Part shown: one piece after another, positions 26,923-36,237 of the stretch
Numbering within the stretch: position 1 is the first letter of the stretch
How the letters are laid out: each line of letters starts with the position of its first letter
Assembly: GCF_900148515.1 (NCBI RefSeq)
Contig: NZ_FRXN01000003.1
Coordinates: 538,757-602,756, forward strand
Length of the DNA stretch: 64,000 nt
Reading direction: 5' to 3'
DNA from: Algoriphagus zhangzhouensis
GTDB taxonomy: Bacteria; Bacteroidota; Bacteroidia; Cytophagales; Cyclobacteriaceae
The notes under the pieces: model-generated
What the model was told of the DNA's origin: nothing
Seen by the model: the letters and a program-made list of their open reading frames with translations, nothing else
Database searches by the model: none
Made by a program: the position numbers and the translations under genes

Positions 26923-29697
26923 ATGGCGGAGTACAACTTCAGGGAGATCGAGCAGAAGTGGCAAAACTTCTGGAAAGAGAAAGGAACTTTTCATGCACAA
27001 GTGGACCCAAATCGTCCCAAATTCTATTCTTTGGACATGTTCCCATATCCTTCTGGAGCCGGACTACACGTAGGCCACCCGCTTGGATACATCGCCTCTG
27101 ATATTATTTCCCGCTATAAAATGTTGCAAGGATTCAATGTCCTTCATCCGATGGGCTACGATTCTTTTGGACTTCCTGCAGAGCAATACGCTATTCAAAC
27201 CGGACAACATCCAGCAATAACTACCGAGCAAAACATTGCTAGATATACCGAACAGCTAAAAAATATTGGTTTTGCTTTCGATTGGGAAAGAGAAGTGAGA
27301 ACATCCGACCCTGCCTATTATAAATGGACTCAGTGGATCTTTATGCAGCTTTTCAACAGCTATTATGATCAGGATGCTGACAAAGCTCTTTCCATTGATT
27401 CCTTGGTTTCAAGATTTGAAAAAGAAGGAAACAAAGCTATCAAGGCTGTTTGTGATGATGAAACTCCGATTTTCACCGCCGAAGATTGGTCTGCTTTTTC
27501 TGAGAAGGAAAAAGCAGAAATGCTCTTGAAATACCGCTTGACTTATTTAGCTGAAACGACTGTCAACTGGTGTTCTGCTTTGGGAACTGTGCTTTCCAAT
27601 GATGAAGTAAAAGATGGTTTCTCAGAAAGAGGCGGACATCCGGTAGAAAGAAAAAAAATGATGCAGTGGTCCATGAGAATCACTGCTTATGCAGATCGCT
27701 TGTTGAAAGGGTTGGATACCATCGATTGGTCCGAGCCTGTCAAAGAAATGCAGCGAAACTGGATCGGAAAATCAATTGGAGCGGAGGTTCTTTTTGACGT
27801 CAAGGGATCTGATAAAAAGATAAAAGTATTTACCACCCGTGTAGACACGATCTACGGGGTGACTTATTTGGCTTTGGCACCTGAGTCTGACTTAGCGGCT
27901 GAATTGATCACTGAGGATCAAAGAGAAACAGCTGAAGCCTATATCCAAGTGGCGAAAAACCGCTCAGAAAGAGAGCGAATGAGCGATGTGAAGACCATTT
28001 CTGGTGCTTTCACAGGAGCTTATGCCATTAACCCATTCAATGGTGAAGAAATCCAAATTTGGGTTGCTGACTACGTTTTGGCGGGTTACGGAACTGGAGC
28101 TGTAATGGCTGTACCGGCTCATGATGAGCGTGACTATAACTTTGCAAAGCATTTTGGATTGGAAATCCGCCAGGTGATCGAAGGATCCATGGAGGAAGGT
28201 TCTTTTCCTGGAAAAGGTGGATTGATCATCAATTCAGGGTTTATTTCTGGCTTGTATATGAAGGAAGCCATGGAAAAAGCCATTGAGTTTTTGGAAGAAA
28301 AAGGCATAGGAAAAGGCAAAATCCAATTCCGAATGAGAGATGCGATCTTTACGCGTCAGCGTTATTGGGGAGAGCCGCTTCCGGTTTATTTCAAAGATGG
28401 GCTTCCAAAATTGGTGGATGTAAAAGACTTGCCTTTGGTATTGCCTGAGGTGGACAAATACCTTCCAACAGAAGATGGGGAGCCACCATTAGGTCGTGCC
28501 AAAGACTGGACTTATAAAACTGAGGACGGAGAATATCCATTGGAACTTTCCACCATGCCAGGTTGGGCGGGTTCTAGTTGGTATTTCTTCCGCTACATGG
28601 ATCCTAAAAACGATGAAGTTTTTGCTGACAAAGCAATTACTGATTACTGGGGTTCTGTAGACTTATATATCGGTGGATCCGAGCATGCTACTGGACACTT
28701 GCTGTATTCCAGATTCTGGACCAAGTTTTTGCATGATATCGGAGCGGTAAAAATCGACGAGCCATTCCAAAAAATGATCAACCAAGGAATGATCCAAGGC
28801 AGATCAAACTTTGTATATAGACAAAAAGGAACCAACACCTTCGTTTCCTATGGATTGAAAGACCAATATGACACTGCTGCCATGCACGTGGATGTCAATA
28901 TTGTCTACAATGATCAATTGAACTTGGAGAAATTCAAGGCTTGGAGACCTGATTTGGCTGATGCTGAATTCATCTTGGAAGATGGCAAATACATCTGCGG
29001 AGCAGAAGTAGAAAAGATGTCCAAATCCAAATACAATGTGGTTAATCCGGATGATATCATCGAGAAATACGGAGCGGACACCTTGAGATTGTATGAAATG
29101 TTCTTGGGACCTTTGGAACAATTCAAGCCTTGGAACACCAATGGAATTGACGGAGTTTACAAGTTCTTGAGAAAGCTTTGGAACCTATACCATAATGCAA
29201 AAGGAGAATTTGAAGTATCGGATGCCAAAGCCTCTAAAGAAGAATTAAAGACCTTGCATAAAACCATCAAGAAGATGGACGATGACATGGCGAATTTCTC
29301 TTTCAACACTTCGGTTTCCAGCTTCATGATCTGTGTGAATGAACTGACTGCTTTGAAATCCAACAAACGTGAGATTTTGGAACCATTGGCAGTTTTGGTT
29401 TCTCCGTACGCTCCACATATTTCCGAAGAACTTTGGGCTTTGCTGGGCCATTCTGAGTCTGTCACCAAAGCTAGTTTCCCAGAATTCAATGCCGATTATT
29501 TGGTAGAAAGCAGCTTCGAATACCCTGTAATGATCAATGGTAAAATGCGTGCTAAATTGACTTTAAGCCTAGATTTGAGCAAGGAAGATATCGAAAAGGC
29601 AGCATTGGCAGATGAAACTGTTCAGAAATGGGTGGAAGGAAAAACACCTAAGAAAATCATCATTGTTCCAGGTAAAATCGTCAACTTGGTAGTATAA
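26923..29697 (+). CDS. leuS: Leucyl-tRNA synthetase
   Basis: This 924-residue class I synthetase charges tRNA-Leu. The HIGH motif appears as H49-V-G-H52 within '[14 protein letters not shown]'. The KMSKS loop is 'EKMSKSKYN' near residue 698. The CP1 editing domain (about 225-420) includes '[20 protein letters not shown]' and '[16 protein letters not shown]', and '[18 protein letters not shown]' is the family-specific block. The C-terminal anticodon-binding region ends '[14 protein letters not shown]'. Full length, no anomalies. It is an essential gene and a reliable phylogenetic marker for this window. Confidence 0.98.
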   Translation: MAEYNFREIEQKWQNFWKEKGTFHAQVDPNRPKFYSLDMFPYPSGAGLHVGHPLGYIASDIISRYKMLQGFNVLHPMGYDSFGLPAEQYAIQTGQHPAITTEQNIARYTEQLKNIGFAFDWEREVRTSDPAYYKWTQWIFMQLFNSYYDQDADKALSIDSLVSRFEKEGNKAIKAVCDDETPIFTAEDWSAFSEKEKAEMLLKYRLTYLAETTVNWCSALGTVLSNDEVKDGFSERGGHPVERKKMMQWSMRITAYADRLLKGLDTIDWSEPVKEMQRNWIGKSIGAEVLFDVKGSDKKIKVFTTRVDTIYGVTYLALAPESDLAAELITEDQRETAEAYIQVAKNRSERERMSDVKTISGAFTGAYAINPFNGEEIQIWVADYVLAGYGTGAVMAVPAHDERDYNFAKHFGLEIRQVIEGSMEEGSFPGKGGLIINSGFISGLYMKEAMEKAIEFLEEKGIGKGKIQFRMRDAIFTRQRYWGEPLPVYFKDGLPKLVDVKDLPLVLPEVDKYLPTEDGEPPLGRAKDWTYKTEDGEYPLELSTMPGWAGSSWYFFRYMDPKNDEVFADKAITDYWGSVDLYIGGSEHATGHLLYSRFWTKFLHDIGAVKIDEPFQKMINQGMIQGRSNFVYRQKGTNTFVSYGLKDQYDTAAMHVDVNIVYNDQLNLEKFKAWRPDLADAEFILEDGKYICGAEVEKMSKSKYNVVNPDDIIEKYGADTLRLYEMFLGPLEQFKPWNTNGIDGVYKFLRKLWNLYHNAKGEFEVSDAKASKEELKTLHKTIKKMDDDMANFSFNTSVSSFMICVNELTALKSNKREILEPLAVLVSPYAPHISEELWALLGHSESVTKASFPEFNADYLVESSFEYPVMINGKMRAKLTLSLDLSKEDIEKAALADETVQKWVEGKTPKKIIIVPGKIVNLVV

Positions 29698-29716
29698 TTC
29701 TGAAACAAGCAATCAT

Positions 29717-29780
29717 AAAAAGGGGTGACATACTAAGACTTTGACCATGAAAAAAAGGCTTTTGTACGTCACCCCTTCTT
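29717..29780 (+). other. Hairpin-forming inverted repeat around the glycosyltransferase start codon
   Basis: Arms 29717-29733 and 29764-29780 match at 15 of 17 positions (core AAGGGGTGAC/GTCACCCCTT perfect). The 30-nt loop holds the ATG at 29747. In mRNA this would present or occlude the translation start. Confidence 0.5.
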
Positions 29781-30796
29781 TTCAGTCTTTTGTCAAGGCT
29801 GACCTCCAGATTTTGGAGAAGCATTTCCAAGTTAGGGTCAATCACTACCCTTGGAAAAACAAGCAATACGCTCCTGTTTACTTCTTTTTGCAGTTTTTCG
29901 CAATGATTCCATCTGCTATCTGGGCGGATCTAATTGTGGTGAATTTTGGGGGGTATTGGGCTTATTGGCCAACCTTTTTTGCTAAGCTCTTTGGAAAGAA
30001 ATCCGTTGTCATCGTTCATGGAACTGACTCAGCTGCTATCCCAGAAATCAACTATGGGAGTTTACGAATTCCAGTTCTGAGAAAAATTTGCGGAGCGGCC
30101 TATTCCAAAACAGATTTGATACTTCCGGTCAGCGATTCCTTGATAGAAACGGAATTGACTTTTGATCCACCAATCACGCACCATCAACAGGGAATCAAGA
30201 AGCTTTACCCGGATTTAAATCCCAAATTCAAGGTGATTTATAATGGTTTGGATGAAGACTTTTGGACGTACCCAAAGCATATACAAAAGGAAGAAAATAG
30301 CTTTTTGACAGTAATGTCCCCTAGCCAGTTTTCATTGAAGGGAGGAGATATAATCGTGGAATTGGCAAAAGAATTTCCTACGTGTAAATTCTATTTTGCA
30401 GGAGTAGGCCTAGAAGATTTGGAAATGGAAGTCCCAGAGAATGTCCATTTCCTTGGAAGACTTAGCCCAGAAATACTTCGACAAACCTACCAAAAAGCCC
30501 AATTCTATTTCCAACTTTCAAGCTTTGAGGGATTTGGATGCGCTTTAGCCGAGGCGATGCTTTGTGGCTGTATCCCGATTGGATCCAATACAAACCATAT
30601 CCCTCAAATAATTGGTGAAAGTGGTTTTATTTTAAAGAAAAAAGACCTGACCTTAGCAACAGATTTGATTCAAAAAGTCATCAAAGTTAAAAACAAGGAA
30701 GTTTTAGCCGAAAAGGCCAGAAAACAGATCATCCAGAATTTCACATTAAAACAAAGGGAAAAAGAACTCATTTCCACTTTGAACACAGTCCTCTAA
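29747..30796 (+). CDS. Glycosyltransferase family 4 (GT-B fold)
   Basis: I chose the ATG at 29747 (MKKRLLYVTPSF) over an in-frame TTG two codons upstream. The 349-residue protein has a GT-B shape: an N-terminal acceptor domain (about 1-170) and a C-terminal nucleotide-sugar domain with 'SPSQFSLKGGDIIVELA', 'FLGRLSPEILRQTYQKA' and the E-x7-E signature in 'FEGFGCALAEAMLCG'. It probably transfers a sugar in surface-polysaccharide or glycolipid synthesis. It is followed 1 bp later by an FkbM-type methyltransferase, a typical glycan-decoration pair. The acceptor is unknown. Confidence 0.9.
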   Translation: MKKRLLYVTPSFQSFVKADLQILEKHFQVRVNHYPWKNKQYAPVYFFLQFFAMIPSAIWADLIVVNFGGYWAYWPTFFAKLFGKKSVVIVHGTDSAAIPEINYGSLRIPVLRKICGAAYSKTDLILPVSDSLIETELTFDPPITHHQQGIKKLYPDLNPKFKVIYNGLDEDFWTYPKHIQKEENSFLTVMSPSQFSLKGGDIIVELAKEFPTCKFYFAGVGLEDLEMEVPENVHFLGRLSPEILRQTYQKAQFYFQLSSFEGFGCALAEAMLCGCIPIGSNTNHIPQIIGESGFILKKKDLTLATDLIQKVIKVKNKEVLAEKARKQIIQNFTLKQREKELISTLNTVL

Positions 30797-30797
30797 A

Positions 30798-31637
30798 ATG
30801 GAAAAACTATTCAGCCAACTTTCTAGAAATCTGTACATTATTCCCGGAGGATACTTTGTTTCAAAGTTTTTGAGAGGCCTGTTTTCAAGTGATTCTCAAA
30901 GTCCTAATTGGAGGAAATTTTCCTTTCGCGGGATATCCATGAAAGTGGATCTTTCCAAGCACATGGGGAAAGCCATTTATTGGAGAGGAGCTCATGATTG
31001 GTCTCCAATTTTCACACTGGAAAGCCAACTTAAAAAGGGCGATACTTTTATAGATGTAGGTGCAAATCAAGGAGAATATACTTTGTGGGCTGCCCGAAAA
31101 GCGGGAACTGAGGGAAAGGTTTATTCCTTTGAACCGATGGCCGGGCTTTTTGCTCAACTTGAGGAAAACATAAAACTTAACCCTAAGTACAAAACCGTTT
31201 TTCACCCTATTCAATTGGGATTGAGCAATGAACCGGGAGAGCTTGAGCTTTTCACTCAACCAGGACAAAACGAAGGAACAAATACCATATTCAGTTCAGA
31301 TCAATTCAATATTTCCTTGGGAAAAATTCAGTTGGACACGTTGGACAATCAAGTTGAAAAACTGAGAATCGACCGAATTGATGTGATGAAAGTGGATGTA
31401 GAGGGTGCAGAACTTCAGGTTTTGCAAGGGGGAGAAAAATCTATTGCAAAATTCCGTCCCAAACTTCTCTTAGAAATCAATCGGGAAGCCTGCAAATCGG
31501 GCGGATATAAAGCGGAAGATATTTTGGACTTGCTCAAAAAATACGATTACAAATTTTTCCAATTGGGCTTGAGAGGCAAACTTACCTCTATCCAAAAATT
31601 ACCGGAATTTTGTAATATTTTGGCTTTGCCTGGATAA
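30798..31637 (+). CDS. FkbM family methyltransferase
   Basis: The 279-residue SAM-dependent methyltransferase shows motif I 'FIDVGANQGEYTLWAA', the post-I acidic 'VYSFEPMAGLF' and the FkbM signature 'IDVMKVDVEGAELQVLQGG'. FkbM-type enzymes O-methylate sugars or polyketides. Translation follows the glycosyltransferase after one base, so it most likely methylates the same glycan. No membrane segment is evident. Confidence 0.9.
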   Translation: MEKLFSQLSRNLYIIPGGYFVSKFLRGLFSSDSQSPNWRKFSFRGISMKVDLSKHMGKAIYWRGAHDWSPIFTLESQLKKGDTFIDVGANQGEYTLWAARKAGTEGKVYSFEPMAGLFAQLEENIKLNPKYKTVFHPIQLGLSNEPGELELFTQPGQNEGTNTIFSSDQFNISLGKIQLDTLDNQVEKLRIDRIDVMKVDVEGAELQVLQGGEKSIAKFRPKLLLEINREACKSGGYKAEDILDLLKKYDYKFFQLGLRGKLTSIQKLPEFCNILALPG

Positions 31638-31730
31638 AAATCAGGATCTGTTGGACTCTCAAAAAATGTTTGCCTTTTGGGATAAAAATCACATATCAAG
31701 CTCACTTCCGAGTCGTATATTTACCCCCAA

Positions 31731-32105
31731 ATGCTGAAAAGCCTTATTTATATTACCCTTTCGATGACCATGGTCCTCAACAGCATGGTGTATTCGTTGA
31801 TCAAAGTGGATTTCACGATCAATCGAAAATACATCATTGAGAACTTCTGTATCAACAAGGATAAACCAGAACTAAAATGTGATGGTAAGTGCTTTTTGGC
31901 TGAAAAAATCAAAGCAGAAAAAGAAAGACAGGAATCTCTTCCTGCATTCACTTTCAATAAGGACTTTGGAATTTTTGTCCCTTCAGAATCAATTTCAAAT
32001 TCAATAGAGTTGACTTTTGAGGCTTTCTTGACTCATCAGGAAACTTACCATAATGAGTTTAGCCAAACTGCTATTTTTTCAATTGATCATCCTCCTCAGA
32101 GTTGA
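31731..32105 (+). CDS. Small membrane-anchored Cys-motif protein of a cytochrome-peroxidase/MbnP locus
   Basis: The 124-residue protein has one N-terminal hydrophobic segment (about 4-22) and then a conserved-looking Cys cluster C40-x9-C50-x3-C54 within 'ENFCINKDKPELKCDGKC'. I have no named family. Similar short proteins with an NKDKPxLxCxGKCxL motif are familiar from Bacteroidota next to copper or cytochrome c peroxidase genes (recollection, unverified). Three thiolates with one TM suggest metal or redox handling on the periplasmic side. It lies 44 bp before the first diheme peroxidase and is the probable first gene of this operon. Confidence 0.75.
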   Translation: MLKSLIYITLSMTMVLNSMVYSLIKVDFTINRKYIIENFCINKDKPELKCDGKCFLAEKIKAEKERQESLPAFTFNKDFGIFVPSESISNSIELTFEAFLTHQETYHNEFSQTAIFSIDHPPQS

Positions 32106-32149
32106 TTCACTTCTGAATTAATTCAAATTTCCTTTTACAAAAAAAGAAT

Positions 32150-33268
32150 ATGCAATCTCTTATCCGCTATGCGGCTTGGATGATAGCTAGTGCTTTGTTG
32201 TTTTCCTGTAGTGAGAGTGAACCACCTATTGATCAAGGCCCTACTCCCATTTCATTGGATAAACCCGACTATTTCTCGGATCAACAGGTCATGCCTTCAG
32301 ACAATCCCTTGACGGAGGAAGGAGTGCGTCTGGGTCGTATGCTTTTTTATGAAAAAAAGCTTTCTCAGGACGGCACAATTTCCTGCTCCTCCTGTCATCA
32401 GCAAGAAAAAGGGTTCAGTGATGGTCTTCAATTTAGCCCTGGAGTCAATGGAACTCTTGGGTCAATGAATGCTATGGCTTTATCCAACCTACATTGGCAA
32501 ACCAGATTCTTTTGGAATGGAAGAGCTGTATCCTTGGAGGAACAGGCTCTCATACCTATTGAAGATCCAAAGGAAATGAATCTCCCTATGAAAGAGGCTA
32601 TTTCCCGACTTCAAGGTGATGTGAACTATCCGGGTTTATTTCAGGCAGCTTTCGGGTCTGACCAGGTTACCTCTGAAAATATCGGAAAGGCACTGGCTCA
32701 ATTTGAAAGGACGCTGATTTCCGCCAATTCCAAATTTGATAAATGGATTCGTGGAGAGGTAGAACTTAGTCCCGAAGAAGAATTGGGACTAGAACTATTC
32801 TTCACCCATCCAGAGCCATCCATTCAACTCCGAGGAGGCAATTGTGGGGACTGCCACTTAGGTTTCATGACTTCAGGAGATCCTAACGGATTTGCTGGAT
32901 TTCACAACAATGGCTTGGACTCAGATAAAAGTTTGAAGTCCGGGCTAGAATCTGTCACAGAAAACCCTTTTGACAAAGGAAAATTCAAAGCTCCAAGTCT
33001 AAGAAACATAGCCTTGACTGCACCCTATATGCATGATGGAAGATTTTCATCCTTGGAAGAAGTATTGGATCATTACAATGAACACATCCAAAATAGCGAA
33101 ACACTTGATGTGCTCATTTTGGAAGCTAGTAATGAAATCCTTGATCCTGCCGAACCAATCAGACTCTACCTCTCAGCCGAAGAAAAGCAGGCAATTATTG
33201 CTTTTCTCCATACGCTGACGGACGAGGAGTTTGTTTCGAACCCAAAATTTTCAAATCCATTTAATTAG
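32150..33268 (+). CDS. Diheme cytochrome c peroxidase (CCP/MauG family) lipoprotein
   Basis: The 372-residue protein has Cys20 in 'LLFSCSE' (lipoprotein) and two heme c motifs, C79-SS-C82-H83 and C232-GD-C235-H236. Further family features are 'LGRMLFYEKKLSQDGTISC' (CCP N-terminal block), 'FFWNGRAVSLEEQA', 'APSLRNIALTAPYMHDGRFSS' (distal-heme loop; last part typical) and 'IAFLHTLTDEEF'. CCP members reduce H2O2, while MauG/MbnH-like members use it to oxidise a protein Trp. The gene directly precedes an MbnP-type gene (10-bp gap), so a protein-modifying role is plausible. It acts in the periplasm, anchored by lipid. Confidence 0.93.
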   Translation: MQSLIRYAAWMIASALLFSCSESEPPIDQGPTPISLDKPDYFSDQQVMPSDNPLTEEGVRLGRMLFYEKKLSQDGTISCSSCHQQEKGFSDGLQFSPGVNGTLGSMNAMALSNLHWQTRFFWNGRAVSLEEQALIPIEDPKEMNLPMKEAISRLQGDVNYPGLFQAAFGSDQVTSENIGKALAQFERTLISANSKFDKWIRGEVELSPEEELGLELFFTHPEPSIQLRGGNCGDCHLGFMTSGDPNGFAGFHNNGLDSDKSLKSGLESVTENPFDKGKFKAPSLRNIALTAPYMHDGRFSSLEEVLDHYNEHIQNSETLDVLILEASNEILDPAEPIRLYLSAEEKQAIIAFLHTLTDEEFVSNPKFSNPFN

Positions 33269-33278
33269 AACTATCACA

Positions 33279-34001
33279 GTGAAAAATATATCCTATCTAT
33301 TCCTTGCCGTCCTTTTTGCTTTCACTTCTTGTGACAAAGAGGACGAAACTCCCGCTCAAATGAATGTAGAAATCACATTTGAGAACACCTTGAACGGAAA
33401 CACTCTTGAGTTGAACCAAGAGATATTTACACTCCCTTCTGGAGAATCATTTATGGTCAAAAAGTTCAAATATTACATCTCCAACGTGATTTTGACAGAC
33501 TCGGAAACCAATACTCAATATGTAGAAACAGACAGTTACCATCTGATGGGACAGGATTTCAATTCTGCAATTGAATTGGGAATGATCCCTTCGGCCAATT
33601 ATGATCAAATCACCTTCTCCATCGGTGTAGATGAAGTAGCCAATTCCAGAACGGATCAGACGGGTGATTTAGACCCCAACAATGACATGGCCTGGAACTG
33701 GAATTCAGGTTATAAATTCGTCATTTTGGAAGGTGAGTTTATCCACCAAAGCACCCAAGAGAGAACCGGTTTAGTATTTCATATCGGAAATAACCAAAAC
33801 TATGCAACAGTCACATTGCCTCTTTCTGGATTAGCTGCTGGGAAATCTGCTTCTATTTCTTTGGAAACAGCAATTGATGAGCTTTTCTCCAACCCAAACT
33901 CATTGGTTCCAAGCAATCTGGCAAGTACCACCGTCATGGGAGGACCTGTTGCCGATCAAATTGGTCAAAACTATGCTGATGGATTTATAAAAGCCAACTA
34001 A
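33279..34001 (+). CDS. MbnP family copper-binding lipoprotein
   Basis: I prefer the GTG at 33279 (VKNISYLFLAVLFAFTSC, lipid Cys18) because the longer frame from 33231 overlaps the peroxidase gene and lacks a signal-like start. The 240-residue protein matches MbnP (PF20243-type): 'EITFENTLNGNTLELN', 'GESFMVKKFKYYISNV', and the hallmark 'NNDMAWNWNSGYKFVILEG' with Trp139 and Trp141, then 'LVFHIGNNQNYATVTL'. In methanotrophs, the diheme enzyme MbnH oxidises a Trp of MbnP to kynurenine to build a Cu site. Here MbnP is sandwiched between two diheme peroxidases, the same functional pairing with a duplicated enzyme. Confidence 0.88.
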   Translation: MKNISYLFLAVLFAFTSCDKEDETPAQMNVEITFENTLNGNTLELNQEIFTLPSGESFMVKKFKYYISNVILTDSETNTQYVETDSYHLMGQDFNSAIELGMIPSANYDQITFSIGVDEVANSRTDQTGDLDPNNDMAWNWNSGYKFVILEGEFIHQSTQERTGLVFHIGNNQNYATVTLPLSGLAAGKSASISLETAIDELFSNPNSLVPSNLASTTVMGGPVADQIGQNYADGFIKAN

Positions 34002-34007
34002 TCAAAA

Positions 34008-34031
34008 TCCCCCGAGGATTTCTTCGGGGGA
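34008..34031 (+). other. G/C-rich hairpin between mbnP-like and second peroxidase gene
   Basis: TCCCCCGA/TCGGGGGA form an 8-bp stem without a following T tract on the plus strand, 10 bp before the next ATG. It could stabilise or process the mRNA, or act as a weak attenuator. It is not a standard terminator. Confidence 0.5.
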
Positions 34032-34041
34032 ATGCTTTCCA

Positions 34042-35112
34042 ATGAAAAAACAGGCTTTCATTTTACTCCTTTCTATTTCTTGGATTTGGGCATGTGAGGA
34101 TCGTGGGCAGCAAGAACCATTGGCAGAAAATGCACCTGAGTTATTTGTTCCTTCCATTTCCAAAACTTTGAATGTCGGGAGCTTTCCGCAACCGGATCGG
34201 AATCCCATGTCCAAAGAAGGGGTCCTATTGGGTAAAAAGCTCTTTTTCGACACCAATCTCTCTAGCAATGGAAAAGTTTCTTGTGCTTCTTGCCACCAAC
34301 CGCAATTGGCATTCACAGATGCAGTTCCGCTTGCTGATCATGGAGTGACGGGGATAGAATTAGACCGACATGCCCCTCCCCTTTTCAATTTGGCTTGGAA
34401 TACTACTGGACTCTTTTGGGATGGTGGGGCACATGATTTAGAGTCTTTGAACTTTGGTCCTCTTACCCACCCCAATGAAATGGGAGCTGATCTGACTGCT
34501 GTTTTGCTCTATTTGAATCAAGAGGAAGAATACCTGAATTTATTTGAAAAAGCATTTCCTGCAACTCCCATTCAAAGTGCTACAATGAGCCGAGCTATAG
34601 CTCAGTATACCAAAACCCTGATCTCCCAAACTTCCCGATACGATCTCTGGATGAATGGAGAGATTGAATTCAATTCTCTAGAATTAAAAGGCTATGAAAT
34701 CTATCAAGCCAATTGCTCCAGTTGTCATGAGGAAGGCCTTTTTACAGACCTCAGTTATCACAACAATGGACTGGATGAAAGCTACCCTGACCCAATTGAT
34801 AAGGAAGGTGTATTCCTGGGAAGATTTCGAATCAGCCATGACTCATTGGATTTGGGAGCTTACAAAACCCCAAGCCTTCGAAACATCACCTTGACAGCTC
34901 CCTACATGCACGATGGGCGATTCTCAAATCTGGATGAGGTATTTAACCATTATTCTTCCGGGATCAAGCAAAACAGTTCATTGGCTCCACAATTAAAAGA
35001 TGGCATTCCCTTAAACAAAGAGGAAAAGGAAGCCTTGATCACATTTCTAAAAACTCTTCAAGACGATCAGTTTATTCAAAAACACCTTCAGGACAATCCT
35101 GATTTACCATGA
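34042..35112 (+). CDS. Second diheme cytochrome c peroxidase (MbnH-like) lipoprotein
   Basis: The 356-residue protein has lipid Cys18 ('WIWACED') and heme motifs C81-AS-C84-H85 and C225-SS-C228-H229. 'LGKKLFFDTNLSSNGKVSC', 'GLFWDGGAHDLESL' and 'TPSLRNITLTAPYMHDGRFSN' follow the family pattern. It is clearly paralogous to the upstream peroxidase but diverged, notably 'WDGGAHDL' versus 'WNGRAVSL', and it lacks the longer insert before heme 2. It follows the MbnP gene, which is the order expected for an MbnH-type partner. Its stop overlaps the start of the next gene by four bases (ATGA). Confidence 0.93.
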   Translation: MKKQAFILLLSISWIWACEDRGQQEPLAENAPELFVPSISKTLNVGSFPQPDRNPMSKEGVLLGKKLFFDTNLSSNGKVSCASCHQPQLAFTDAVPLADHGVTGIELDRHAPPLFNLAWNTTGLFWDGGAHDLESLNFGPLTHPNEMGADLTAVLLYLNQEEEYLNLFEKAFPATPIQSATMSRAIAQYTKTLISQTSRYDLWMNGEIEFNSLELKGYEIYQANCSSCHEEGLFTDLSYHNNGLDESYPDPIDKEGVFLGRFRISHDSLDLGAYKTPSLRNITLTAPYMHDGRFSNLDEVFNHYSSGIKQNSSLAPQLKDGIPLNKEEKEALITFLKTLQDDQFIQKHLQDNPDLP

Positions 35113-36146
35113 AAAAATCTTTACTCATTCTCATATTTCTGGGACTCCTATCCCAATCAAATCAGTCATTTGCATGCGATAGCTGCAATTTCTTTGAATA
35201 CAGCCTCCTTGAAAACAAAAGCTACATTGGCCTATTCTATAGGTTCAGGGATTTTCGGGATTATAAGACTATCTCTCCATCCACGACTACAGCAATTCAA
35301 AGTTTCCCCGCACAGCTAAGTACCCAGCTTCAACCTTGGATTGGCAACGAAATCATGCATGAACCTGAAGGGAACAATTTGTATGTACAAAAGACCAAAC
35401 AGGATTTTGAAACCTATCAAACCATTGAGGCAAGAGGAAATATCACTCTGAATTATAAATGGAATTTGACCTTCCTTTTGCCTTATGAGTTCAACAAGGT
35501 TTATTATGAAAAATACCTGGACTTACCCAATCCGGTTTCTGACACAACACTTTATGTCCAAGGATGGGGTGATTTGACTACCGCAGTAGAATATATCCAT
35601 TTAGTTTACAACCCTAAATCCAGACATACTTTTCGACCTGGATTGGCTTTTACACTTCCAACAGGTCAAGCGCAAATTCAATCCAATAATGAAAATAGAG
35701 AGCTTTTTGACCCAATCATTCAACCCGGAAAAGGTGCCTTTTCTTTTATCCCCCGGTTGAATTATCAATGGTTTTTAGAAAATAAGGGAATCAATGCCGG
35801 AATGAGCTACCAATGGAGCACAGAGGGAAAGCAATCCTATCAGTTTGGAAATTCATTCAACGCATATCTGCTGTATTTTCATCAGTTTGAACTCGGAGGG
35901 AGCTTGCTTCTAGCTCCAAATTTGGGGGTATATCATGAATCTGCTCAAAGGGATATTTACAATGGAGAAAAGCAGGATCTTACAGGAGGCCAAGTGGATT
36001 TTGCACAACTAGGGCTAGACCTGAATCTGTCCCAAACTACATTTTCTCTGGTCTACCAACGTCCAATCCATCAAAATCTAAACGGAAACCAAATTCTAAA
36101 TCAACACAGGATTAGCATCGGATTAATAAGGAGCTTCAAGCTCTAA
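35109..36146 (+). CDS. Outer-membrane barrel-like protein with N-terminal CxxC, in the MbnP/peroxidase operon
   Basis: No named family is recognised. The 345-residue protein has a signal peptide (about 1-22) directly followed by C23-DS-C26 in 'FACDSCNFFEYS'. The rest is rich in alternating aromatic/hydrophobic strands ('YIGLFYRFRDFRDY', 'FRPGLAFTLPTGQAQ') ending 'RISIGLIRSFKL', typical of an outer-membrane beta-barrel with a C-terminal strand. The ATGA overlap with the peroxidase gene argues for a role in the same system, for instance as porin or docking protein for copper or the MbnP complex (inference). CxxC lacks the His of a heme site, so metal binding or a disulfide is more likely. Confidence 0.75.
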   Translation: MKKSLLILIFLGLLSQSNQSFACDSCNFFEYSLLENKSYIGLFYRFRDFRDYKTISPSTTTAIQSFPAQLSTQLQPWIGNEIMHEPEGNNLYVQKTKQDFETYQTIEARGNITLNYKWNLTFLLPYEFNKVYYEKYLDLPNPVSDTTLYVQGWGDLTTAVEYIHLVYNPKSRHTFRPGLAFTLPTGQAQIQSNNENRELFDPIIQPGKGAFSFIPRLNYQWFLENKGINAGMSYQWSTEGKQSYQFGNSFNAYLLYFHQFELGGSLLLAPNLGVYHESAQRDIYNGEKQDLTGGQVDFAQLGLDLNLSQTTFSLVYQRPIHQNLNGNQILNQHRISIGLIRSFKL

Positions 36147-36173
36147 AAAGTTTAATCCAAAAGGGATTTTCGT

Positions 36174-36189
36174 GTGAGAAATATCACTG
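36174..36189. promoter_or_regulatory. CRP-like palindrome upstream of the DUF2202 gene
   Basis: TGTGA-N6-TCACT (core GTGAG-N4-ATCAC) centred about 56 bp before the ATG. It is one of four related sites in the window. Confidence 0.5.
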
Positions 36190-36237
36190 CTTCTGAGGCT
36201 ACTAGTATCGACATTGGTTCTATAAAACTTAGAAACC

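Noticed and set aside
34008-34031. Terminator between MbnP-like and second peroxidase genes
   Set aside because: The stem is stable but lacks a T tract on the plus strand, so it is listed only as a hairpin.
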